Assembly (NCBI GenBank): GCA_945881865.1
Contig: CAMCVK010000005.1
Span: 119,564 to 183,563 of the forward strand
DNA from: Fimbriimonas ginsengisoli Gsoil 348
GTDB taxonomy: Bacteria; Armatimonadota; Fimbriimonadia; Fimbriimonadales; Fimbriimonadaceae
Length of the DNA: 64,000 nucleotides
Reading direction: 5' to 3'
A model generated the notes under the pieces. That model was not told the origin of the DNA. It saw only the letters and a program-made list of their open reading frames with translations, and did not search any database. Position 1 is the stretch's first letter; each line of letters starts with the position of its first letter. A program made the translations under genes and the position numbers. Below are positions 36,372-43,602 of this stretch, in pieces.

Positions 36372-37466
36372 CTAGTTGGCCGGGACCGGAATCCCGTCAA
36401 TGGCTCCCACGGCGAACTCCCATTCGTCTTTGGAGCGTTCGGAACTGGCCCACTCGCAGCCGGTGACTTCCTCGGTGCCTTCCCAAAACGCGGACGTGGT
36501 CCGTCGCCAATAGACTCGGTACCGGCGGAAGGCGTTGCCGGACCACGATAGCCCGGTGCCGTAACCCTGGGCGCGGTCAATGTGGACCACGGTCGGCGCC
36601 GGTTCGGCAGCGAGCAGGTGTCGAAGGATGCGAACGTTGACCTCGACGTTCTTGGCGAGGTAGTCGAGGTCCATTGCCTCGACCGTGTCCGCTTCTGTGT
36701 GTTGGCGCGAATAGGCCTCGTTACACTCCGTGAAACGAACGGCGGTGAAGCCTTCTCGATTGAACGGGGTGTGGTCGCCGCCCCGGCCCATTCGGTCGGG
36801 CCTCAGCACGAGGCGGAGCTCATGGTCCGGCATTTCCTGGGCGAGCATCCAGTTCGCCCACCGGGCGAGCTCGCGGCTACGGTGGCTCGGTGATTCCTCG
36901 CTGAAGATGCGGACCGCCCCGGCTTCCCGGCGACCCAGGTCGTCCACCGAGTTGCCGATCATGTCGTTATTCAGCACGGCATCGATTTGCCAGTTCTCTT
37001 CGCGCGCCCTTTTGGCGATGCCCTTCGCCCCAAGTAGCCCCTGCTCCTCGGCAGAGAAGGCGGCAAATACGAGCGTTCTCGGCCAAGAATCTGTCGACAG
37101 CATTCGGTGCGCCTCCAGCAGGGCCGCGATGCCGCTGCCATCGTCGTTCGCGCCCGGGGCGGCGCCGTGCAACTTGTCGACCATGGATAACGAGTCAAAG
37201 TGCGCCGACATGAAGACGAGGTTTTCAGATAGTTCGGGATGCGTTCCCTTGCGAACCGACAGCACCTGCGGCGCATCAATTTCAACCGGCACCCGCGGGC
37301 CAACCGGCAATGAAACTGGAATCTCGGTAACGGTCGATCCCTCAATCTGCGCAAACTGCTCGCGCAGCCATTGCGCCGCCTCGGCGATGTGCGGCCCGTT
37401 CGAGTTCCGATTTGGCCAACTCGACAGTCGCCGAAGCGTCGCCTTGAGATTTCCCTTATCCACCAT
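36372..37466 (-). CDS. M28-family zinc aminopeptidase-like protein
   Basis: 364 residues from the ATG at 37466, preceded by GGTAGGCAGAAA; an upstream frame start lies inside the GH74 gene. The two-zinc site is complete: His in FMSAHFDS, bridging Asp in GANDDGSG, Glu pair in FSAEEQGLLG, Asp in LNNDMIGN and His in SRQHTEADT. The C-terminal 60 residues look like a beta-sandwich appendage. No signal peptide is visible from this start. It follows the GH74 stop by seven bases and is probably in one operon with it. Confidence 0.88.
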   Translation of the reverse strand: MVDKGNLKATLRRLSSWPNRNSNGPHIAEAAQWLREQFAQIEGSTVTEIPVSLPVGPRVPVEIDAPQVLSVRKGTHPELSENLVFMSAHFDSLSMVDKLHGAAPGANDDGSGIAALLEAHRMLSTDSWPRTLVFAAFSAEEQGLLGAKGIAKRAREENWQIDAVLNNDMIGNSVDDLGRREAGAVRIFSEESPSHRSRELARWANWMLAQEMPDHELRLVLRPDRMGRGGDHTPFNREGFTAVRFTECNEAYSRQHTEADTVEAMDLDYLAKNVEVNVRILRHLLAAEPAPTVVHIDRAQGYGTGLSWSGNAFRRYRVYWRRTTSAFWEGTEEVTGCEWASSERSKDEWEFAVGAIDGIPVPAN

Positions 37467-37473
37467 TTTCTGC

Positions 37474-39582
37474 CTACCGCGGTTCGGCGACCAACACGCC
37501 GCGACCGTTTGTTCCCAGGTATACGCGGCCGAAGACCCGCGGATCGCCCTCAATCTCCATCATGGTGCCGAAACCGGTCTTCGCGTCATTGATCTGGCTC
37601 CAGTTCCTGCCTTCGTCGGTGGAGCGAAACACACCTGGGCGCCCGTTAACTCGGCCGATGGCGAAGACCGTGGGGAATGCGCCCAACGACGGTGCCTTGC
37701 CGAAGCTGACCCGTTCGGCGGATTCCAAACCGGGAACCCTACGAAACGTCGCGCCGGCATCGAGCGAGCGGTAGATTCCGCGCGGCGTTGGCACCCAGAG
37801 TTCATGCTTTTTGCCGAAAACGTAGACCGGTTTGCCGGCCCCGGTCGGCAATCGGGTTGGGCTAGGCGCGAACGACGTGGCCCCGTCGGCGGACCTCAGC
37901 AACTCGCCGGTGTTCGGGTTCAACAACGCGACGACGTCCTTGTCGATACGGTTCGAAACAACTCGCCATGGACCGGGCGGGACGCCGACCGACTCCTTCC
38001 AAGTCTTGCCCGCATCCGTCGACACGACGACCTTTGCTCCCGAACCGACCCATGCCGCCCAAACGATTCGGGTTCCGTCGGCACTCAGAGCGACCGAGCC
38101 GCCACCGGTAACGCCAGCCGGTTCATTTTCAAACGGCTGCCAGGTCTTGCCGCCGTCCGTCGAGATTCCGCCATGCTGCTTTCCGCCTCGGCCCACCCGA
38201 ACCACGGTGGAAGGACGCCGCCCGGCAAAGTCGAGATCATCGGTCGAAGAAAGCACCGGGTTCTTCCAGATTCCGTTGGCGGGAGACTTTGCGAAGTCGT
38301 CGTGCCGGAAGCCGCCGATGTCGCCTAGGGCCGAGAGCAAATGCGCACCGCTGGGCGGCGAAACGAGATCAATTACCGCCGTCTCTTCTAGGCCCTGCGC
38401 CACCGGCTTCCAAACAACACGTCCGCCGGAGTCGGCGGCGGTCAGGTTCTCCGTCCCCCAGATCGTTGCGCCCGTCACGTACCAAGCCCGATTCGGGTTG
38501 TGCGGATCGATCTCGACGTCCCCGATCCAGTGGCCGAAGTCGGTCTTTTCGTGATCCCACTTTAGGAATGGCGCGCCGGTCGAATCCATGTCGGAAACGT
38601 CTTTAAGAGAAGTCCAAGTCTTCCCGGCGTCTCGGCTGCGGAAAACCGTGTCGCCGCGCGACCAGCGGCACAGCGTCGACACCATGAGCGTTTCCGGATT
38701 CGCCGGGTCCAGCGCGACGCCGCCGTAACCAAAGTTGTTCCCCGCCGCCGGCTTCTCGGGCGTGATGTCTCGCCATTCGCCGGTAACAACGTTGAATCGC
38801 CAGACCGAGCCGTCGGTGACGCCGTTCGGACCTGGGTCGTTGCCATATACCAAAACGAGTTCATCAGGAGTGCGCCACTTCGCTTGGTGGGGCAGCATTC
38901 CGGTTGGCTGGTTTGGGACTTCCCTCCAGGTGGCCCCGTCGTCTTTGCTCTGCCAGAGCGGCCGCGCGGCATCGATGGCTGCATACACGTCGCCGTTGGG
39001 GGCTACATGCACCCAGTAAACGCCGATTTCGCTATTCGGCTTAGCCCCAGGAAGACCCTGGTTTCGGCTCCAGGTTCGGCCGCGATCCTTCGAAACCTGC
39101 AACCCGTTGAGCCGAGTCCCGAAGAAGATCGTGTTTCGATTCTTGGGGTGCACCATTAGCCGCTCACCCATCGATCGGCCGCCCCAGTTGCCACCGTTCT
39201 TGAACGGCAGATCGATGCGCTCCCAGGTGTTGCCGCCGTTTTCTGACCGCAAAATGGCTCCGTTTCCGGCCCAGCTATTGATGTACGTGCCGGTCGCAAC
39301 GATCACAAACTTCGGGTCGCTTGGATCGAGCGCCACGCTCTCGACCCCGTACTGGTTCCAGTCGTCCCGCGTGAGGAAGTCCATCAAAGGCGTCCAACGC
39401 CGCGATCGCGGGTTCCATCTGTAGGCGCCGCCGATGTCTGTCCGCGCGAAGCGAACGTCTTTTGCCGTTGGGTGCGGAACGATGCCGGTGACGAATCCGC
39501 CGCCGACGATCTCGACGTTTTTCCACTGGTAGGGGATGACGGCCGGTGACGCCGGAATGGCGAAGAGTGCGAGCGCAAACAC
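37474..39582 (-). CDS. GH74-type xyloglucanase/BNR-repeat glycosidase
   Basis: 702 residues from a GTG at 39582. Signal peptide 1-14 (MFALALFAIPASPA). YQWKNVEIVGGGFVTGI followed by FARTDIGGAYRW is the GH74 N-terminal signature, with the Asp of RTDIGG as one catalytic residue. Repeated S-x-D-x-G-x-T-W BNR motifs (GNTWERI, GRTWSRN, GATWREV, GKTWTSL, GKTWQPF, GKTWKES) form two seven-bladed propellers. GH74 enzymes cleave the xyloglucan backbone outside the cell. Confidence 0.9.
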   Translation of the reverse strand: MFALALFAIPASPAVIPYQWKNVEIVGGGFVTGIVPHPTAKDVRFARTDIGGAYRWNPRSRRWTPLMDFLTRDDWNQYGVESVALDPSDPKFVIVATGTYINSWAGNGAILRSENGGNTWERIDLPFKNGGNWGGRSMGERLMVHPKNRNTIFFGTRLNGLQVSKDRGRTWSRNQGLPGAKPNSEIGVYWVHVAPNGDVYAAIDAARPLWQSKDDGATWREVPNQPTGMLPHQAKWRTPDELVLVYGNDPGPNGVTDGSVWRFNVVTGEWRDITPEKPAAGNNFGYGGVALDPANPETLMVSTLCRWSRGDTVFRSRDAGKTWTSLKDVSDMDSTGAPFLKWDHEKTDFGHWIGDVEIDPHNPNRAWYVTGATIWGTENLTAADSGGRVVWKPVAQGLEETAVIDLVSPPSGAHLLSALGDIGGFRHDDFAKSPANGIWKNPVLSSTDDLDFAGRRPSTVVRVGRGGKQHGGISTDGGKTWQPFENEPAGVTGGGSVALSADGTRIVWAAWVGSGAKVVVSTDAGKTWKESVGVPPGPWRVVSNRIDKDVVALLNPNTGELLRSADGATSFAPSPTRLPTGAGKPVYVFGKKHELWVPTPRGIYRSLDAGATFRRVPGLESAERVSFGKAPSLGAFPTVFAIGRVNGRPGVFRSTDEGRNWSQINDAKTGFGTMMEIEGDPRVFGRVYLGTNGRGVLVAEPR

Positions 39583-39672
39583 GGTTCGAACTTACCTTTA
39601 TGCCGTCATCCGTTTTGGGGACCCGGAAACGTGCGACGGCAAAAAAGATTACAGATCCGCCATCCTCTGTTC

Positions 39673-40257
39673 GTGAAGAAAACTCTGATTGCTTTACTTG
39701 CCGTGGCCCCGTTTGCCGCCCACGCAAACTTGATTACGAACGGTGGCTTCGAGGCCGGCGCTCTTGGTAACTACGCTGTTGGCAGCACGCTGCTTCCGGG
39801 CTGGACCGTAGTTGGCACTCCGGGCCAGAACGTCACGCTTCAGGGCAACGGCTACCTCGGCCAGAGCACCCGCCAGCTGGACCTCAGCGGAACCAGCGAC
39901 TCCAGGGGAGGCGGTATTGAGCAGACCATCGCTACCCTCGCCGGCCGAACCTACAATGTCAGCTTCGATGTTTACACGGGTGGCTTGAGATACAACGGCG
40001 GCGTTGACTTCAGGATCAACGGCGCGCTGTACGGCCTCAACCTGAAGGGCGACGAGCCAGGCAACACGACGAAGACCTACGCGTTCTCGTTCGTCGCGAC
40101 TTCGACCACCACGGTTCGCTTCCAAGACGTGACCAACGGTCTCGTCAGCCACCTGGACAACGTTTCGGTTACGGCCGCTCCGGTTCCAGAGCCGGCAACG
40201 ATGGCGATTCTCGGTATGGGCGCGCTCGCTCTCATCCGACGACGTAAGAACGCCTAA
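39673..40257 (+). CDS. PEP-CTERM secreted protein, DUF642-like (copy 1)
   Basis: 194 residues from a GTG at 39673, where a signal peptide begins (KKTLIALLAVAPFAAHA). NLITNGGFEAG, LDLSGTSDS and EQTIATLAGRTYNVSFDVY match DUF642/choice-of-anchor C proteins, which bind or bond to cell-wall glycans. The C-terminus PVPEPATMAILGMGALALI followed by RRRKNA is a PEP-CTERM sorting signal for exosortase; no exosortase gene is in the window. It shares about two thirds of its residues with the next gene, including start codon type and length. Confidence 0.92.
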   Translation: MKKTLIALLAVAPFAAHANLITNGGFEAGALGNYAVGSTLLPGWTVVGTPGQNVTLQGNGYLGQSTRQLDLSGTSDSRGGGIEQTIATLAGRTYNVSFDVYTGGLRYNGGVDFRINGALYGLNLKGDEPGNTTKTYAFSFVATSTTTVRFQDVTNGLVSHLDNVSVTAAPVPEPATMAILGMGALALIRRRKNA

Positions 40258-40273
40258 GGCGTTTAACGAAAAA

Positions 40274-40305
40274 CCCCTCGGCAGATTATGCCGGGGGATT
40301 TTTTT
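40274..40305 (+). terminator. Terminator after PEP-CTERM copy 1
   Basis: A GC-rich hairpin with one bulge (CCCCTCGGCA with TGCCGGGGG) is followed by seven Ts. Confidence 0.85.
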
Positions 40306-40394
40306 GTGTCCGATTCGTCGGGAGTACGTCCCACGAACGCGGCACCCGGAAAACGCGCTAGATTCCTTGGCAAGAGCGGGCGATACTTCGAAGC

Positions 40395-40979
40395 GTGAAA
40401 AGAATTCTGATTGCTTTTTTAGCCGTGGCCCCGCTAGCTGCCCACGCAAACTTGATTAAGAATGGTAATTTTGAATCTTCGGCCGTCGGCAGCTACGCCG
40501 TAGGTAGCTCACTGCTTTCCGGATGGAAAGTCATCGGTAACGCTCGCCAAAACGTTTATGTCACCGGAGATTGGTACCTCGGCCAACGAACAAAAATGTT
40601 GGATCTGAGTGGCACCAGCGACTCGGCAGGAAGCGGCGTCGAGCAGACGATTGCGACGGTCGCGGGCCGGAAGTACGACATCAGCTTCAACGTCTACACC
40701 GGTGGCCTTAGCTTCAACGGCGGCGTAGACTTCAAGATCAACGGTTTGCTGATCGGCGCCAAGCTTCAGGGCGAGGAAATCGGCAACACGATTAAGACTT
40801 ACAAGTATTCGTTCCTTGCCACCTCGACGACAACGGTTAGCTTCCAGGACGTCACCGGCGGCTACGTCAGCCACCTCGACAACGTTTCCGTCACCGCCGC
40901 CCCGGTTCCAGAGCCGGCAACGATGGCGATCCTCAGCATGGGCGCGCTTGCTCTCATCCGACGACGCAAGAACGCCTAA
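40395..40979 (+). CDS. PEP-CTERM secreted protein, DUF642-like (copy 2)
   Basis: 194 residues from a GTG at 40395, the same length as copy 1. Signal peptide KRILIAFLAVAPLAAHA. The DUF642-like motifs (NLIKNGNFESS, LDLSGTSDSAGSGVEQT, YDISFNVYTGGL) and the identical tail VSHLDNVSVTAAPVPEPATM show a tandem duplication that has since diverged. Each copy has its own terminator and probably its own promoter, so they may be expressed differently. It should be processed by exosortase and retained at the surface or in matrix. Confidence 0.92.
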   Translation: MKRILIAFLAVAPLAAHANLIKNGNFESSAVGSYAVGSSLLSGWKVIGNARQNVYVTGDWYLGQRTKMLDLSGTSDSAGSGVEQTIATVAGRKYDISFNVYTGGLSFNGGVDFKINGLLIGAKLQGEEIGNTIKTYKYSFLATSTTTVSFQDVTGGYVSHLDNVSVTAAPVPEPATMAILSMGALALIRRRKNA

Positions 40980-40993
40980 GGCGTCTGGCTTGA

Positions 40994-41022
40994 ATCCCCG
41001 GTCTTGTACCGGGGAATTTTTA
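40994..41022 (+). terminator. Terminator after PEP-CTERM copy 2
   Basis: Stem TCCCCGG/CCGGGGA (40995-41001, 41009-41015) followed by ATTTTTAT. It reaches the stop codon of the convergent flavin oxidoreductase gene. Confidence 0.8.
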
Positions 41023-42996
41023 TATCTCCCTTCCCAGGCGTGCGCCTTGATAGGTCGCATTTTCCACATTCGCCGGCGCGACGGCGTCCCCGATGACGTG
41101 CAGCTCGGGAACTTTCCCTCGCAGGTTGTCGGCCAAATCGTTCACCGACGATGAGCCGACCGCCGCGACGATGCCGTCGATGTCCGAGACCGTGATCTCC
41201 GTTCCACGCTGAACGTCGCGCAGGATCACGGTGTTGTCCTCCAACCATGAGCCGACCTCGAAACCGACTTGGAAGGTCATGGGTGGCCGCTTTTCCGGAT
41301 GGGCCGGATTCGGCACCGATACGTCCTTCCCTTCCACCGTGTAGCCGCCGACGGTTCGAAGCAATTCGTCCAGCGTCCAGCCTTCGGCCTGCGGGCTGAG
41401 CTTGAGGAGTGGCGTCACGAAAACCACCTCGATGCCGAGCGCGGTCAACCGATCGGCGACGACCCACGGACGCATGAACCCTTCGCGGTCGAGGATGAGT
41501 ACGCGCTTAGCATGGTCGAGCGCGCCCTCGATGGCTTCGTGAACCGTAGTCGTGGTTCGGCTGCCGGTGCAAAACCGGTTCGGAGCTGAACCGGTGGCGA
41601 TAATCACCGCATCTGGATTCTCGGCGAGAACGGTTTCGGCGGTTGCCTCGGTTTGCAGCCGAACCTGGAAAACGCCCTTCGCGGCCTGCCGCTGGTAGAA
41701 CTCGGCGATGTTTCGCCACGGCTTTCTCGTCGGCGAGTTAGAACCCGTAAGCACCTGTCCACCAAGCTCCGTTCCGCGCTCAAGCACGATCACTTCATGG
41801 CCGCGTCCGGCTGCCGTTAGCGCGGCCTCGCAACCGGCCGGCCCACCGCCCACGATGACAATCTTCTTCTTCACACTGGCAGCGGGCGTGGATGCCCATT
41901 CCAGTTCTCGGCTGGTCAGCGGGTTGTAAACGCACGACATCAGCTCCATCTTTCCGTGGCAGCCTTGCAAACACCGCGTGCAGTAGCGGATGTCTTCCAT
42001 CCGATTCTCGAACACTTTCTTCACGAAGTGCGGCTCGGCGATATGCGCCTTCGTCATCACGACGACGTCCATCGCGCCTTCGGCGAGCGCGAGTTCGGCA
42101 CTCTCGGCGGTCATGATTCGCCCGGCATGGAAAATCGGCAGGGTCGTCTTTGCCTTGTGTTCGGCCACGATGGGCAGCCACTCGTTCTCCGCGCGTGGCA
42201 TCGGGCCGTGGTGAAGCCGCGCGTCTCCGCCGGTCAGCAACACGTAATCGACGAGCTTCTGGGCTTCTAGCGAGGCGATCACCTTCGCCATTTCGTCCGC
42301 ATCATTGCCGCGCTGCTCCATGTCGTCGGCCTTCAGCCGAACGCCAACAACGAGATCTGGCCCAACCGCGTTTCGCATCGCCGTCAGCGTCTCAACCATG
42401 AATCGCATCCGATTTTCCAGCGAGCCACCATATTTGTCGGTCCGCACGTTCCACATCGGATTGAGAATCGACGAGTGCAAGAACCACTCGTGAGAGTGGA
42501 GTTCCACGCCATCGACGCCACCCGCCGCGCAGCGACCCGCCGCGATGCCAAACGACTCCACCATGTCTTCCAGTTCGGCGGTCGTGTACTCCTTCTTCCC
42601 GGCCGGGTGGCGCGGCACCGGCTGGATCCCCTTCGCGCTGGGAACCGGCAGCGTCAACGGAATCCCTCGGCTGGGCCAAAGTCCCGGGTGGCAGAGTTGC
42701 GCGACCAGCGGCGTCCCGTGCCGGTGGGCGGCGTCCACGCACATCTGATAGCGCGGAATCACCGCATCGCTGACGTTCTCTAGCCAGCCCGAGCCGGGTT
42801 TTGGCGAGGTGCATCCGATGACAAACAGCCCGACGCCGCCCTTTGCGCGCTCCTCGATGTAAGCGGCAAATTCATCGCTTGGCATCCCGTCCTGGATCCA
42901 CCAGCCGGCGTGATGGCCGCTGATGGCGATGCGGTTGCGCATCTCCATGTTTCGGATTTTGAGCGGCGTGAAAATGTGCGGGAAGCGACTGTGCAT
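41020..42996 (-). CDS. Old-yellow-enzyme-like NADH:flavin oxidoreductase with Fe-S cluster (dienoyl-CoA reductase/TMADH type)
   Basis: 658 residues from the ATG at 42996. An FMN-binding TIM barrel (about 1-335; FTPLKIRNMEMRNRIAISGH; DKYGGSLENRMRF) is followed by the 4Fe-4S cysteines CTRCLQGC and, eight residues on, SCVYNP. A dinucleotide-binding domain starts KKKIVIVGGGPAGCEAAL and a second FAD/NAD part ends LHVIGDAVAPANVENA. The spacing to the fourth cysteine is shorter than the usual eleven. Relatives reduce dienoyl-CoA or oxidise methylamines; the substrate here is unknown. A GTTAACGCG motif lies about 40 bases upstream. Confidence 0.88.
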   Translation of the reverse strand: MHSRFPHIFTPLKIRNMEMRNRIAISGHHAGWWIQDGMPSDEFAAYIEERAKGGVGLFVIGCTSPKPGSGWLENVSDAVIPRYQMCVDAAHRHGTPLVAQLCHPGLWPSRGIPLTLPVPSAKGIQPVPRHPAGKKEYTTAELEDMVESFGIAAGRCAAGGVDGVELHSHEWFLHSSILNPMWNVRTDKYGGSLENRMRFMVETLTAMRNAVGPDLVVGVRLKADDMEQRGNDADEMAKVIASLEAQKLVDYVLLTGGDARLHHGPMPRAENEWLPIVAEHKAKTTLPIFHAGRIMTAESAELALAEGAMDVVVMTKAHIAEPHFVKKVFENRMEDIRYCTRCLQGCHGKMELMSCVYNPLTSRELEWASTPAASVKKKIVIVGGGPAGCEAALTAAGRGHEVIVLERGTELGGQVLTGSNSPTRKPWRNIAEFYQRQAAKGVFQVRLQTEATAETVLAENPDAVIIATGSAPNRFCTGSRTTTTVHEAIEGALDHAKRVLILDREGFMRPWVVADRLTALGIEVVFVTPLLKLSPQAEGWTLDELLRTVGGYTVEGKDVSVPNPAHPEKRPPMTFQVGFEVGSWLEDNTVILRDVQRGTEITVSDIDGIVAAVGSSSVNDLADNLRGKVPELHVIGDAVAPANVENATYQGARLGREI

Positions 42997-43032
42997 CGTT
43001 CCCGCATTTTGCCAGAGATTGTTGCTTTTCGG

Positions 43033-43045
43033 TAGACGCGTTAAC
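43033..43045. promoter_or_regulatory. Operator-like site TAGACGCGTTAAC upstream of the flavin oxidoreductase
   Basis: Shares CGCGTTAAC (43037-43045) with sites at 3534-3542 and 45885-45893, in the same orientation relative to a minus-strand gene. It matches 10 of 12 positions of the dyad TTAACGCGTTAA. Confidence 0.35.
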
Positions 43046-43142
43046 GTCTTGGCCAGAAAATGTCTCCGGCCGTCGAGCTCCGAAGCAACCAAACGTTAGT
43101 CCGACAATTTTTGCCGTAGGGTGTCCGAACGCTCAGGGGGGC

Positions 43143-43532
43143 TTACCCGAGCCAGCGGGCGACAAAATCCAGAAGGCACAGAAGCCCGCCGATCATCAGA
43201 AACATACAACCAAATGACCCCGACGACGGCGTCGAGGACGTCGTGGGCCGGTATCCGCTTTGCTTGCCCGTGCCGTTGCACCAGCCGCAGTCTTTCTCGC
43301 CATGGAGGCAACCGTTTCTGCGGCACTCCTCTTTGCCGCTGCCGTAGCACTGGTTGCACTGCTTTCGCACCCAAACCAAGCCAACGTTGTACACGTATTC
43401 CGACTCTTCTTTGGTCCCTATACCACTGCAATTCCGGCAGCTGATGCGTCCGCTGCCGTGGCAATCATTGCATCGCTCTTTGCCTTCGCCCCGGCAGTTC
43501 GAGCATCGATCCTCTCCGTAGTAGCTCACCAT
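43143..43532 (-). CDS. Membrane-anchored CXXCXGXG (DnaJ-type zinc finger) protein
   Basis: 129 residues from the ATG at 43532, or a GTG one codon later that is better spaced from GGGAGG. Five CxxCxGxG-type motifs (CSNCRGEG, CNDCHGSG, CRNCSGIG, CNQCYGSG, CGWCNGTG) should bind at least two zinc ions, as in the DnaJ cysteine-rich domain, but there is no J-domain. A Ser/Thr/Pro linker leads to one C-terminal membrane helix (MFLMIGGLLCLLDFVARW), so it is a tail-anchored protein with the zinc domain probably in the cytosol. Function unknown. Confidence 0.75.
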   Translation of the reverse strand: MVSYYGEDRCSNCRGEGKERCNDCHGSGRISCRNCSGIGTKEESEYVYNVGLVWVRKQCNQCYGSGKEECRRNGCLHGEKDCGWCNGTGKQSGYRPTTSSTPSSGSFGCMFLMIGGLLCLLDFVARWLG

Positions 43533-43602
43533 TTCCTCCCGTGGGGCGGTCACCCACGGAGAGAATTATCGATCTAGCCGCCCTAAGCCCAGATGAGATT
43601 TC

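Noticed and set aside
36730..38328. A 532-codon plus-strand frame
   Set aside because: Complement of the M28 and GH74 genes, which have strong family motifs; long shadow frames are common at this GC content.
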